NCBI RefSeq assembly: GCF_001678675.1 | Contig: NZ_LZRN01000016.1 | Location: 16,107 to 80,106 of the forward strand | Length of the DNA stretch: 64,000 nucleotides | Direction: 5' to 3' | From: Gelidibacter algens | Lineage (GTDB): Bacteria > Bacteroidota > Bacteroidia > Flavobacteriales > Flavobacteriaceae | Shown here: in pieces, positions 52,412-62,038 of the stretch | Numbering within the stretch: the first letter of the stretch is position 1 | How the letters are laid out: each line of letters opens with the position of its first letter | Notes under the pieces: model-generated | What the model was told of the DNA's origin: nothing | The model's input: only the letters and a program-made list of their open reading frames with translations | Database searches by the model: none | Program-made: the position numbers and the translations under genes

Positions 52412-54958
52412 TTAAAAAGGATAATTGATCCCAATATTATAAACGGCATTACCAAAGTTGTAATCCTTAAACCAACGATCTCCTAGAGGATAGGACGGAT
52501 CATAAGTTTTGAACCCAATATCTCCCCGAAGCACGAAAAAACTAAAATCATAACGCAACCCAAATCCTGAGCCCACGGCAATATCTCTTAAAGAACTTAG
52601 GTCATTGAAGGTTTGTGCAGGATCAGTAACATTGTCAAAAACATTCCAGATATTTCCTGCATCTACAAAAAGGGCACCGTATACGGATCCAAACAGGTTG
52701 AAACGCTGTTCAGCACTTAAATGAAGTTTCAAGTTGGCCTCATTAAATTCATTGGTTGATCTCAAGCTCCCAGGACCCAAATTATAGGCAGTCCAGGCGC
52801 GATTATCATTAGGGCCGCCAGCAAAAAAACTTTTGGAGAACGGGATATTTTTTGAATTGCCATACGGTACTGCAATCCCAAAATAACTTCTTACGGCAAA
52901 GACACTTTTCCTTCCTAAATCCCAATACTTGACATAATCAACTTCAGTTTTTGCATATTGGGAAAAGGCCACTCCAAAAATATCATACCGGTTGTTGACG
53001 TTTTTCTTGGCCCCTGCAATTTTTGAAATGTTTGATAACACGTTTCCTGCAAACTCCACCCTAAAGCGGATGATTGAAAAGTCATTGTCAAAAAAATTCT
53101 CCCTTCTGTTCTTAACGTAATTGAAACTTGAGGAAATGATGAGGTTGTTTTCGGTAAGTCGGTTTTGGCGCTGAGAAATATTCCTAACTATTGAAAGATC
53201 GTCTTGTGAAAGGTTTAAGCCAGAACCAGGAGTCAATGCATCATTAATAAAAGCATTGGCGCCATTTGGAATTATGAGATTCCCTTGATCATTAAAAAAA
53301 ACGGGATTTGCAGTGTTGCTTTGAGCAATAGTGTTAAGACTGCTGAAAGAGTTTTGGTATACGCCAAAATAATTATCAACGTTCAAGTTTTTTACAAACT
53401 GCACATTAAAGAAATCCAAGGTGTTGGTCACTTTTTGGTTAGGGTACCAATTGTAGCTCAAAATGCCGGTAAACGTTTGTTTGTCCAATCCAATATTACG
53501 CTGACTTGAGGCAGCTGCACTAATTCGGGTACTTGGCGACATGAATTTTGGGATCACCTTGTCTGTATTCACTGGGAAAAATAATCGCGGAATAGTGAGT
53601 TTGATCGTCGCACCAACTTCAGTGATGTCAAAAAAGGCATCTTTAGCGATGCTGGCATCTTTTGAGGCCCCTATAGATCCCAATCCCGAAACTTCTAAGG
53701 TTTCTGCACCTCTAAAGACGTTACGTATTAGGAGTCCGCCGCTAAAGGCAAAGCCAATGGTTTGGATGTTGCTTTGCGAAACTTCAGCATTAAAATTAAG
53801 GCCAAATTTCTTCTTCGGAATCAAATAGATATTAGCGGTCAAGGTAGTGTCCTCAACATTTTCTACATATTCAATATTTGGATATTTAAACGTGCGCAAC
53901 TCGCTCAGATACCGATAGGTGCGCGTTCTATTGAGATCTTTAAAAATGCCGCCTTTTGTAATAAAAACAGCATCTGTTATAGCTTTTGCGCGGTATTTCG
54001 ATTTGCCATAACTGTAAATATTGAAATCTTTGTAGGTGATGGTATCTGTAGGAGCAACATCTTTCTTTTGATAGGTATCATCCGTAAAGATGTTGACGTC
54101 TTTTATTTTGTAAATATTGAACGGTCTTACAGCAATGGAATCATCATATCTGATAATTCTGTTTTGAATAATAAGATCTGTATTGACCTTTTTGTTGGTG
54201 CCAATTGTGTCAATTTCAAAGGTGATATAATCTTGGGCAAAATGATAAAGTCCAGAGTTGCGAAGTTCTGTAGTGAGGCGGTCGCGTTCATTGGTCAAAT
54301 TGCTTTCTCTAAATTGCTCGCCCTTCACAATCAGCGAATTCTTTTTGATCGTTTTATAAAGTGTGTCTATAACTGGAGAATATATTTTAGTCCTTATGGA
54401 GTCCAAAACATAGGCATCACCTGTTTTAATGTAATAGTTTAATTTGGCGCGTTGGGAGCCTGTTGTATCTACTTTATAAGAGGCATCAGCATTGAACCAT
54501 CCATTTTTATAGTAGTAGGTTTTGAGATTGTTGGTTGACCTATCTGCTTTTACGGTGTTGATGATTACTGGTGGTTCTCCGGTGCTTTTTAACCAACTGT
54601 TAAAATTCTTTTTAGAGTTGACCATCGCTTCATATTGTTTTAGCGACAGGAAAGTTTTAAGTCCCGTTTTTGGATCATCAGGATTTCTATATTTGGCGCT
54701 TAATATAGAGTCAATATTTGGTCTGGCCAGATTGTAAATATGAAGCCTAATCGGGATTCCAAATAAGGGGAATTTGCCATTTGGTTTTTGGTATAGTAAA
54801 CTATTTAGTTCATCGGTATTAGTCTTCTTATCGTTGACATAAACGGCATTGTCAATCAACAAATGTTCGTCTTTGCTAAGGCGTTTTACGGCATTGCACG
54901 AAGACAGCAATAGGAATATTGTTGTAATAAATGATATTTTTGCTACCTTAAGTTTCAA
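52412..54958 (-). CDS. BamA/TamA-family outer-membrane lipoprotein (TamL-like)
   Basis: 848 residues from a TTG at 54958, which gives a clean lipoprotein signal (KLKVAKISFITTIFLLLSSC, lipobox Cys21 followed by Asn). An ATG at 55021 would add 21 residues before it. The N-terminal half has POTRA-like beta-alpha repeats (EHLLIDNAVYVNDKKTN, KIKDVNIFTDDTYQKK) and the C-terminal half is an Omp85 16-strand barrel with repeated aromatic strand ends, ending VYNIGINYPF. An Omp85 protein with a lipobox is the TamL type known from Bacteroidota, a partner of TamB in outer-membrane biogenesis. No tamB is beside it. Confidence 0.88.
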   Translation of the reverse strand: MKLKVAKISFITTIFLLLSSCNAVKRLSKDEHLLIDNAVYVNDKKTNTDELNSLLYQKPNGKFPLFGIPIRLHIYNLARPNIDSILSAKYRNPDDPKTGLKTFLSLKQYEAMVNSKKNFNSWLKSTGEPPVIINTVKADRSTNNLKTYYYKNGWFNADASYKVDTTGSQRAKLNYYIKTGDAYVLDSIRTKIYSPVIDTLYKTIKKNSLIVKGEQFRESNLTNERDRLTTELRNSGLYHFAQDYITFEIDTIGTNKKVNTDLIIQNRIIRYDDSIAVRPFNIYKIKDVNIFTDDTYQKKDVAPTDTITYKDFNIYSYGKSKYRAKAITDAVFITKGGIFKDLNRTRTYRYLSELRTFKYPNIEYVENVEDTTLTANIYLIPKKKFGLNFNAEVSQSNIQTIGFAFSGGLLIRNVFRGAETLEVSGLGSIGASKDASIAKDAFFDITEVGATIKLTIPRLFFPVNTDKVIPKFMSPSTRISAAASSQRNIGLDKQTFTGILSYNWYPNQKVTNTLDFFNVQFVKNLNVDNYFGVYQNSFSSLNTIAQSNTANPVFFNDQGNLIIPNGANAFINDALTPGSGLNLSQDDLSIVRNISQRQNRLTENNLIISSSFNYVKNRRENFFDNDFSIIRFRVEFAGNVLSNISKIAGAKKNVNNRYDIFGVAFSQYAKTEVDYVKYWDLGRKSVFAVRSYFGIAVPYGNSKNIPFSKSFFAGGPNDNRAWTAYNLGPGSLRSTNEFNEANLKLHLSAEQRFNLFGSVYGALFVDAGNIWNVFDNVTDPAQTFNDLSSLRDIAVGSGFGLRYDFSFFVLRGDIGFKTYDPSYPLGDRWFKDYNFGNAVYNIGINYPF

Positions 54959-55056
54959 AGAGAAATTGACATAAGTGTTGATGAGCCCAAATTTACTGTT
55001 TTTATAAGTGGTAAAACACACATTAAAAAAATCCTTAATCGGAATTAATAACGCAA

Positions 55057-55085
55057 CAAAAGTAAATACATTTTGATGTTAACAA
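55057..55085 (-). promoter_or_regulatory. promoter of the TamL-like gene
   Basis: On the minus strand TTG (85-83) and TACTTTTG (64-57) are separated by 18 bases, a full match to the Bacteroidota TTG / TAnnTTTG consensus. Transcription would start near 55050, leaving a leader of about 90 bases to the TTG start at 54958. The -33 box lies inside the first codons of the divergent RNA methyltransferase gene, so the two genes share DNA here. Confidence 0.72.
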
Positions 55086-55801
55086 AGAATCACATAAAAT
55101 TAATTACGAGCCTTGTCCAAAAAAAGCAACGTTCAAAACATCAGTTATTTACTGTTGAAGGAAAAAAGGCCGTTGATGAGTTTTTAAGATCCACTTATAA
55201 ACTTTATCATCTGTATGCGGTGACCGATACCTTTGATTGCCCGCCGGAACACTTTAGTTTAATTACTGAAGCTGAACTCAAAAAAATAAGCGCGTTGAGC
55301 ACCCCGCAGATGGTTGTGGCCCTTTTTGAAATTCCTAAGCCGAAAGAAGTCTCTACAGAAAAATTGGTTTTAGCGCTGGACGCTGTTCGTGATCCAGGAA
55401 ATTTAGGCACCATCATCAGACTTTGCGATTGGTTTGGCATTGAGCATTTGGTATGTAGTGACACAACCGTAGATTGTTTCAACCCAAAGGTCGTGCAAGC
55501 CACCATGGGGTCTTTGACACGCGTCCATCTGAGTTATTTGAATCTGGAAGCGTTTTTAAAAAATTCAGAGGTTCAAAAATTTGGAGCCTTTATGGATGGT
55601 ACAAATGTTTACGAGTGTAAATTACCAGAAAAAGGCATATTAATTATGGGCAATGAGGCCAATGGCATTTCAGAGAACATTGAAAAACTAGTCGAGACAA
55701 GGCTCAGCATTCCGAGTTATAGTATGCACCAGACCACAGAAAGTTTAAATGTAGCAACTGCCACTGCTATTTTGTTGAGTGAGTTTAAGAGAGGGAAGTA
55801 G
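55076..55801 (+). CDS. TrmH/SpoU-family RNA 2'-O-methyltransferase
   Basis: 241 residues from the ATG at 55076. SPOUT fold: an N-terminal substrate-binding domain (KKQRSKHQLFTVEGKKAVDEF) and the knotted catalytic domain with motif 1 LDAVRDPGNLGTIIRLCDWF, motif 2 IMGNEANGIS and motif 3 IPSYSMHQTTESLNVATATA. It methylates rRNA or tRNA ribose; the precise site (RlmB, TsnR or TrmH-like) is not decidable from the sequence. Divergent from the TamL-like gene. Confidence 0.93.
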   Translation: MLTKNHIKLITSLVQKKQRSKHQLFTVEGKKAVDEFLRSTYKLYHLYAVTDTFDCPPEHFSLITEAELKKISALSTPQMVVALFEIPKPKEVSTEKLVLALDAVRDPGNLGTIIRLCDWFGIEHLVCSDTTVDCFNPKVVQATMGSLTRVHLSYLNLEAFLKNSEVQKFGAFMDGTNVYECKLPEKGILIMGNEANGISENIEKLVETRLSIPSYSMHQTTESLNVATATAILLSEFKRGK

Positions 55802-55842
55802 GTTCGAGATTGCGGATTGATGAATGCTGATTGTTGATTTTT

Positions 55843-55980
55843 GAAGTTCGAAGTCTGACGGATGACGGATGACGGATGACGGATGACTGAGGACTGAAGA
55901 CTGAGGACTGAAGACTGAAGTCAATATAATGTACATCAATTAATTTATCCGAACATCAAACACCAAGCACCAAACAACCA
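55843..55980. repeat. heptamer arrays (GACGGAT / GACTGAA and ACCAAGC units)
   Basis: Eleven 7-base units in phase at 55843-55922 (GAAGTTC, GAAGTCT, four GACGGAT, then alternating GACTGAG and GACTGAA), then a shorter ATCAAAC/ACCAAGC array at 55955-55980 that ends eight bases before the porT stop codon. GACGGAT is the complement-type partner of the CATCCGT units at 42451. Confidence 0.9.
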
Positions 55981-55987
55981 ACAGTTA

Positions 55988-56710
55988 TTATTGAAACGTG
56001 AAGTTCACAAAAACACCACGCGTTTTCATAGAAGCGACATCGCCCGTCCAAGGACTTTCAGGGTCACGATCTCTTACCAATTCATCATTGATGGCAAAAA
56101 CACCTCTGATGGATGGTGTGAATTTAAACCACTCCAAATAAAAGTCAATACCAAAGCCTACTTCATAAAAGAACATTCCTTTTTTGGTACGGAACTGTCC
56201 CGCATTGTTGTCATCTGGATTCTCTTCATTGCTCGATAAATTTAAGGCGGTAGAAAAGCCTCCAACTAAAAACGGTTTAAAGTTGTTGAGGCGTTTGGAG
56301 GATACTTTTAATAATAAAGGGAAATGGATGTAAGTGGATTTGACCTCTCGGGTTAAGTCTGATTGATTAAAATCCATCGGATCAAAGTTGCTTTCATCGT
56401 ATTGTAAATTTCTTTGGGAAATGTATAAACCTGGTTCAAAACGCAGATTGAAATACTCATTGATTCGCAAATCTCCAACTAAACCAACATTAAAACCCAC
56501 AGTGGTTTCTACCAATATGTCTTTTTCAAAGGCGTGGCCTGCATCATAATTGAATTTGAAATCATAGCTGTTAAATCCTAGAAAGTAGCCCCAGGTCAAA
56601 AAGGTTTTGTCAAAATTTTCTTGATTTTTGATCCTTTCCTTACTGAATAATTGTGCTGATGCTGAGGTGTACACCAATAAAAGCATGATAATAATGAGGG
56701 TTCTTTTCAT
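55988..56710 (-). CDS. porT: PorT/SprT-type type IX secretion protein
   Basis: 240 residues with a signal peptide (KRTLIIIMLLLVYTSASAQ, cleavage before Gln20-Leu) and an eight-strand outer-membrane-beta-barrel-like mature part: FLTWGYFLGFNSYDF, LRFEPGLYISQRNLQY, FPLLLKVSSKRLNNFKPFLV, GFGIDFYLEWFKFTPSIRG. The size, the strand pattern and the position beside ubiE fit PorT, a component of the gliding/type IX secretion machine of Bacteroidota. A generic PorT-family beta-barrel protein is the alternative. It follows ubiE by 32 bases and is probably cotranscribed. Confidence 0.85.
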   Translation of the reverse strand: MKRTLIIIMLLLVYTSASAQLFSKERIKNQENFDKTFLTWGYFLGFNSYDFKFNYDAGHAFEKDILVETTVGFNVGLVGDLRINEYFNLRFEPGLYISQRNLQYDESNFDPMDFNQSDLTREVKSTYIHFPLLLKVSSKRLNNFKPFLVGGFSTALNLSSNEENPDDNNAGQFRTKKGMFFYEVGFGIDFYLEWFKFTPSIRGVFAINDELVRDRDPESPWTGDVASMKTRGVFVNFTFQ

Positions 56711-56742
56711 TGTGTTGGGTTAAAGTGCAATTAATCTGGGAC

Positions 56743-57474
56743 TCATATTTTTGTTGCCGTGTATATAGTTGCGACGCCAAAAGTTTGAGGTAAATCCTTA
56801 ACATTACTAAACCCGATTTGTCTTAAAATATTGTTTAAAGCTTCTCCATAAGGAAAAACAGAAGCAGATTCACTCAAATAGGAATAGGCCACGCGATCTT
56901 TTGAAAAGACTTTCCCGATGGTTGGCAAAATGAATTTTGAATAGAATTTATAGCCCTGTTTGAATGGCGTTTTTACCGGCACGGAGGTTTCTAAGATCAC
57001 GAAAGTACCATTTGGTTTCAGGACGCGTAAGATTTCAGATAGGCCTTTTTCTAAATTCTCAAAATTCCGCACTCCAAAAGCTACTGTAATAGCATCAAAG
57101 CTATGGTCTTCAAAAGGCATGTTTTCAGAATCGCCGAGCAGCATTTGAATTTTGTTGCTCAATTTACGGTCGGCAATTTTTTTTCGGCCTACCTCAAGCA
57201 TGCCATCACTGATGTCTAAGCCAATAATTTCCTGAGCACTTGTCTGTGCCAAGTTTATGGCCAAATCTCCTGTACCCGTAGCGATATCCAAGATGCGATT
57301 GGCATTGGATTGTGCAACAATGTCAACAACCTTTTTTCGCCATTTCACATCAATTCCAAAAGATATAACGCGATTTAAGCCATCATATTCTTTAGAAATA
57401 GTGTCAAACATTTGTGCCACTTGTTCCTTTTTGTTCAACTGACTATACTTGTACGGCTTTACTTTTTCTGACAT
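56743..57474 (-). CDS. ubiE: demethylmenaquinone methyltransferase (UbiE/MenG)
   Basis: 243 residues from the ATG at 57474 ([21 protein letters not shown]); 32 codons of open frame upstream are leader. It makes menaquinone by S-adenosylmethionine-dependent methylation of demethylmenaquinone, the quinone used by this group. Motifs: [34 protein letters not shown] (SAM loop), [23 protein letters not shown] (in outline), and the C-terminal [22 protein letters not shown] -7 box TAATTTTG at 57496-57489 (minus) precedes it. First gene of the ubiE-porT pair. Confidence 0.95.
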   Translation of the reverse strand: MSEKVKPYKYSQLNKKEQVAQMFDTISKEYDGLNRVISFGIDVKWRKKVVDIVAQSNANRILDIATGTGDLAINLAQTSAQEIIGLDISDGMLEVGRKKIADRKLSNKIQMLLGDSENMPFEDHSFDAITVAFGVRNFENLEKGLSEILRVLKPNGTFVILETSVPVKTPFKQGYKFYSKFILPTIGKVFSKDRVAYSYLSESASVFPYGEALNNILRQIGFSNVKDLPQTFGVATIYTATKI

Positions 57475-57649
57475 TCCATAAGTTTTGGCAAAATTACATA
57501 TTTTTTCATTGAAAATTTGACGGGGGGAAGTGAAAAGCAGGAATGTCATTGTTTTTATATAAAGTGCCACGACGGCTAAATGGTTTATTTTGAATTGTTA
57601 GAAAACCATTATATCAGATCTAAATTCAATCAGAGACTTTTTAATGTCT

Positions 57650-57657
57650 TATATTTG
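57650..57657 (+). promoter_or_regulatory. -7 box of the trkA promoter
   Basis: TATATTTG matches TAnnTTTG and lies 25 bases before the trkA ATG, so the leader would be about 20 bases. No TTG is found at the -33 spacing. Confidence 0.42.
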
Positions 57658-57682
57658 TACGTTTTTTTGAATATATCTACTA

Positions 57683-59032
57683 ATGAAAATAATTATTGCA
57701 GGTGCTGGTGAAGTCGGATTTCATTTGGCAAAATTATTGTCGTACGAATCGCAAGAAATCACCCTCTTAGATACCAAAAAGGAAAGCTTGGTCTATGCTA
57801 TTGACCACTTGGACATCAGGGTTATTAAAGGCGATGCCACTTCTATTGCCGTATTGAAGGATGCCAGAATTCAAAATTCTGACTTGTTTATTGCGGTTAC
57901 CTCTTCAGAAACTACAAATATCACAGCCTGTGTGCTGGCAAAACAACTTGGTGCCAGACGTACCATTGCGCGAATTTCAAACGCCGAGTTTATTGATCAG
58001 AAAGAAGAAGTCGGTTTTGCAAAATTTGGGATTGACGAATTGATTTCACCAGAATCTTTGGCGGCTGCTGAAATTGAACTGCTTTTAAATCAGTATGGTT
58101 TTAATGACAGTTATGAATTTGAGGAAGGTGCCTTGACCATGTTAAGTTTAAAAATATCAAGAACCGCAAGTTTTGTAGATAAAACAGTGCAGGAAGCGGC
58201 TGAAATATTTCCTGAACTTCATTTTGTACCTATTGCCATTCAGCGTTTTGGAACACAGTATACCATTATACCTCGTGGCGATACTCAATTTAAGGAAGGT
58301 GACAAGGTGGTTTTTATTACCTCAAAAGGCGGCGATGAAGAACTGTTTGAACTTTCGGGTAAAGTAAGGTCTGATGTTAAAAACGTCATGATTCTTGGAG
58401 GCAGCAAAATTGGCCATAGAACTGCTAAAGATTTATGTGCCAGTAATTTCAACGTGAAGTTGGTGGAGAGTAATAAGGATGTGGCCTTTGAATTGGCTGA
58501 TGATTTGCCTAATGCGCTTATTATCAATGGTGACGGCCGTAATGTAGAGTTGCTGGAAGAGGAGAATATCAGTAATATGGATGCCTTTATTTCAGTTACT
58601 GGAAATTCAGAAACCAATATTATGTCCTGTCTTGTGGCCAAGTCTAAGGGCGTTAAGAAAACAATCGCTTTGGTTGAAAATATGGACTATTATCAATTAT
58701 CTCAATCTATTGGTATTGATACCTTAATCAACAAGAAACTTTTGGCGGCCAATAATATTTTTAGATATATCCGTAAAGGAGAGGTTGTGGCGATGACCAA
58801 ACTCAACAATATGAATGCTGAATTATTGGAGTTTGTGGTCAAGAACAAATCTAAAATCACCAATAAAGTGATCAAAGATTTAGACTTTCCGCGTTCAGCC
58901 ATTGTTGGAGGCGTCATAAGAAATGGGGTAGGACTCATTCCGTTGGGCGATTTTAAGGTTCTTGCTGGAGATAGGGTGGTGGTTTGTTGTTTGCCAAGAG
59001 CGATTACTGAAGTTGAAAAATTCTTTTTTTAA
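57683..59032 (+). CDS. trkA: Trk potassium uptake regulator TrkA
   Basis: 449 residues: two NAD-binding RCK N domains (MKIIIAGAGEVGFHLAKLLS and NVMILGGSKIGHRTAKDL) each followed by an RCK C domain (SLKISRTASFVDKTVQEAAE; LEFVVKNKSKITNKVIKDLDF in outline). It is the cytoplasmic gating subunit that binds NAD(H) and nucleotides and controls TrkH. The next gene is trkH, 86 bases away. Confidence 0.96.
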   Translation: MKIIIAGAGEVGFHLAKLLSYESQEITLLDTKKESLVYAIDHLDIRVIKGDATSIAVLKDARIQNSDLFIAVTSSETTNITACVLAKQLGARRTIARISNAEFIDQKEEVGFAKFGIDELISPESLAAAEIELLLNQYGFNDSYEFEEGALTMLSLKISRTASFVDKTVQEAAEIFPELHFVPIAIQRFGTQYTIIPRGDTQFKEGDKVVFITSKGGDEELFELSGKVRSDVKNVMILGGSKIGHRTAKDLCASNFNVKLVESNKDVAFELADDLPNALIINGDGRNVELLEEENISNMDAFISVTGNSETNIMSCLVAKSKGVKKTIALVENMDYYQLSQSIGIDTLINKKLLAANNIFRYIRKGEVVAMTKLNNMNAELLEFVVKNKSKITNKVIKDLDFPRSAIVGGVIRNGVGLIPLGDFKVLAGDRVVVCCLPRAITEVEKFFF

Positions 59033-59118
59033 AAATATAACGTGTTTAGAAGGGCTACCTATAATTCAGAACTTTCTGAAGAGCTGCTTTGCATCTTTAC
59101 GACTTTGCGTGAAAAGAT

Positions 59119-60612
59119 ATGAAAATCAATTACAAAATTATCTTACATTTTTTTGGGTTATTATTGTTGTTCAACGGCGGCTTTATGCTATTGGCAACCT
59201 TAGTCAGTCTTATTTACGATGATGGCGTTACCCTAAAACTGTTGCTTTCAGGATTGGCTGTACTATTGATAGGCATGACTGTAATGCTCTCAACCAAAAA
59301 TCACAGCAAAGAGATGAACAAGCGTGAAGGCTATATGGTGGTGACCTTCGGCTGGATTGTTATGGCCGTTTCTGGGGCCTTGCCTTATATGGTTACTGAA
59401 GTCATCCCAAGTTTTACAAGTGCTTTTTTTGAAACAATGTCAGGTTATACCACTACTGGTGCTACCATATTAAATGATATTGAAGTGGTGCCAAAGGGTG
59501 TTTTGTTTTGGCGCAGTACAACACACTGGATTGGTGGTATGGGAATTATTGTACTGGCTATTGCCATTTTGCCTTTATTGGGTATTGGCGGCATGCAGTT
59601 GTTTGCTGCCGAGGCTCCTGGGCCAAGTGCAGACAAGTTGCACCCTCGTATTACCGATACAGCAAAGCGTTTGTGGCTTATTTATTTTGGATACACCCTA
59701 GCGGAAACGATTTTGCTGAAAGTGGCTGGAATGTCGTTTTTTGATGCTATCAATCATGCCATGAGCACATTATCAACCGGTGGATTTTCAACAAAGAATG
59801 CAAGTTTGGCGCATTGGAATGATCAGCCTCTCATTCAATATATCATCATCACTTTTATGTTTCTGGCGGGGACCAATTTCGTCTTGAGCTATTACGCTTT
59901 TAAGGGGAAAGTTCAAAAAGCCTTGAGGGACGAAGAGCTGCGTTGGTATTTTAAATTTATTGCGACGTTTACTGCTGTTGCAGCATTAATCATTTATTTT
60001 AAAGCTGATTTTTCGCTCTCTTCCATAGACCATCCTATGGTGTGGGGCAGGGCAGAAAGTTCATTCAGGCATGCCTTGTTTCAGGTGCTATCAGTTGTGA
60101 CAACTACAGGTTTTATTTCTGCGGACTATACCATGTGGACACCATTTTTGTTAGTGATGTTTTTTGGAATGATGTTTTTGGGAGGATCTGCCGGAAGTAC
60201 CGCAGGGGGTGTCAAGGTAGTACGGCATATGATCTTGATTAAAAATGGATTTTTGGAATTTAAGCGCGCCTTGCACCCAAATGCAGTATTGCCCGTACGA
60301 TACAATTCAAAAGCAATTGCCGCAGGTATCGTTTACAATATCCTCGGATTCTTCATTCTCTACATGATCTCCTTTATTGTGGGCGCTTTAGGCTTTTCAC
60401 TTTTTGAACTTGACTTTCAGTCTGCTATTGGTTTGTCAGCTTCAAGTTTGGGAAATATCGGTCCTGCATTGGGCAATTTTGGACCCGTAAACAATTACGC
60501 TGCGCTACCACCTTTAGCACAATGGTGGGCGTCTTTTTTAATGTTGATAGGACGTTTGGAATTGTTTACCGTGTTGATATTAATGACGCCGTTTTTCTGG
60601 AGGAATAGGTAA
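59119..60612 (+). CDS. trkH: Trk potassium transporter subunit TrkH
   Basis: 497 residues with about ten to twelve membrane segments and four selectivity-filter repeats: SGYTTTGATIL (first), TLSTGGFST (second), VTTTGFISADY (third) and ASSLGNIGPALGNFG (fourth), each with the conserved Gly. It forms the K+ channel-like pore with TrkA. The 86-base gap before it contains a degenerate copy of the CTTTGCG-type dispersed word (59088-59115). Confidence 0.95.
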   Translation: MKINYKIILHFFGLLLLFNGGFMLLATLVSLIYDDGVTLKLLLSGLAVLLIGMTVMLSTKNHSKEMNKREGYMVVTFGWIVMAVSGALPYMVTEVIPSFTSAFFETMSGYTTTGATILNDIEVVPKGVLFWRSTTHWIGGMGIIVLAIAILPLLGIGGMQLFAAEAPGPSADKLHPRITDTAKRLWLIYFGYTLAETILLKVAGMSFFDAINHAMSTLSTGGFSTKNASLAHWNDQPLIQYIIITFMFLAGTNFVLSYYAFKGKVQKALRDEELRWYFKFIATFTAVAALIIYFKADFSLSSIDHPMVWGRAESSFRHALFQVLSVVTTTGFISADYTMWTPFLLVMFFGMMFLGGSAGSTAGGVKVVRHMILIKNGFLEFKRALHPNAVLPVRYNSKAIAAGIVYNILGFFILYMISFIVGALGFSLFELDFQSAIGLSASSLGNIGPALGNFGPVNNYAALPPLAQWWASFLMLIGRLELFTVLILMTPFFWRNR

Positions 60613-60780
60613 TTATTTTTGATGATGACAAGTATAGCTGTGTTAATTCCTAATTTTATCGAAGTTGCAGAAAGACACTAGTGGCGTAATTTTTATCCAT
60701 CTAAATCAACTTTAATTTTAGGTTTTAAGGCTAGACAATTTCAGCTAGAATGAATTCTACAAAAAATCAGGTAAAAGTAA

Positions 60781-60808
60781 ATCGTCTAAAAATCACTTTC
60801 TAGACGAT
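60781..60808. terminator. hairpin between convergent trkH and aspartate aminotransferase genes
   Basis: ATCGTCTA (60781-60788) pairs perfectly with TAGACGAT (60801-60808) around a 12-base loop. It lies 33 bases after the aminotransferase stop on the minus strand and 169 bases after trkH. There is no strong T run, so termination is only likely. Confidence 0.5.
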
Positions 60809-60840
60809 CACTTCTAATCTGTTTATGTTGTTTAAAACTT

Positions 60841-62025
60841 CTAACTAACCGCAGCCTTTATACGTCTTATAGCTTCAATAATCTGGTCTTGCGACGCGGC
60901 ATAAGAAAGTCTGATGCAATCCGGATTTCCAAAGGCACCACCATCTACCGTAGCTACAAGCGCTTCCTCCAATAAAAACAAAGAGAAATCAGAAGCGTTA
61001 TTGATCGTTTTTCCTTTTAAGGTCTTTCCGAAATAATAAGAGATATTTGGAAACACATAAAACGCACCTTCTGGGACATTCGTTTTGAACCCTTCAAGAT
61101 CTTTGAGCAAATCAAGTACCAAATCACGACGAACCTCAAATTCATCAATCATAAATTGAACTCTTGATGGCGATTCGTTTAAAGCAGTAATTACGGCACG
61201 TTGGGCAATACAATTGGCACCACTTGTAATTTGTCCCTGCATCTTGTTACAGGCACGGGCAATTTTTTCTGGACCTCCAATGTAGCCAATACGCCATCCC
61301 GTCATTGCGAAGGCTTTTGAAACCCCATTTACGGTAACAGTACGGTTATACATGTCTTCAAATTGAGCCATACTTGCGTGTTTGCCAGTAAAATTGATAT
61401 GCTCATAGATCTCATCAGAAACAACAATAATGTTAGGATAATTTACTAATACATCAGCTAAAGCACGCAATTCTTCTTTACTATACACAGAGCCACTTGG
61501 GTTGCAAGGTGAGCTGTACCACAGCATTTTTGTTTTAGGGGTAATAGCCGCTTCCAACTGTTCAGGAGTCATCTTGAAATCAGTAGCAATAGTGGTAGGT
61601 ACTTCAACAGGGATACCGTCATTTAGTTTTACCAAATCGGCATAGCTCACCCAATATGGGCAAGGTAAAATCACTTCATCTCCTGCATTGATCATCACAG
61701 CGGCAAGATTGGCCAGGGATTGTTTTGCACCCGTAGACACCACAATTTGATTAGGGGTATAGGTTAAGCCATTATCACGCTTGAACTTTTTGATGACAGC
61801 ATCTTTCAGTTCTACATAACCATCAACTGGCGAGTACGCACTGTAATTGTCATTGATGGCTTGTATTGCGGCCTCCTTGATATAGTCTGGAGTGTTGAAA
61901 TCTGGTTCACCAAGGCTTAAACCGATGATGTCTTTTCCTTCTGCTTTTAGTTCCCTGGTTTTAGCGGCCATTGCTAAAGTGGCAGACGTAGACATATTTA
62001 AAATTCTATCTGAAAGTAAGTTCAT
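60841..62025 (-). CDS. aspC: pyridoxal-phosphate aminotransferase (aspartate aminotransferase, class I)
   Basis: 394 residues of fold type I. Motifs: LSLGEPDFNTPDYI, STGAKQSLANLAA, LWYSSPCNPSGSVYS, SDEIYEHINF, and the PLP lysine in NGVSKAFAMTGWRIGYIGGP (near residue 235); the C-terminal Arg for the substrate carboxylate lies in NPDCIRLSYAA. The AspB subgroup (Bacillus/Thermus type) uses aspartate or related substrates. It is followed 13 bases away by the desaturase gene reading in the same direction, so the two can form one transcript. Confidence 0.93.
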   Translation of the reverse strand: MNLLSDRILNMSTSATLAMAAKTRELKAEGKDIIGLSLGEPDFNTPDYIKEAAIQAINDNYSAYSPVDGYVELKDAVIKKFKRDNGLTYTPNQIVVSTGAKQSLANLAAVMINAGDEVILPCPYWVSYADLVKLNDGIPVEVPTTIATDFKMTPEQLEAAITPKTKMLWYSSPCNPSGSVYSKEELRALADVLVNYPNIIVVSDEIYEHINFTGKHASMAQFEDMYNRTVTVNGVSKAFAMTGWRIGYIGGPEKIARACNKMQGQITSGANCIAQRAVITALNESPSRVQFMIDEFEVRRDLVLDLLKDLEGFKTNVPEGAFYVFPNISYYFGKTLKGKTINNASDFSLFLLEEALVATVDGGAFGNPDCIRLSYAASQDQIIEAIRRIKAAVS

Positions 62026-62038
62026 TTGAAACTGATGA

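Noticed and set aside
53285..54737. Several plus-strand frames inside the TamL-like gene
   Set aside because: They are antisense shadows of a long coding frame with clear lipoprotein and barrel features.
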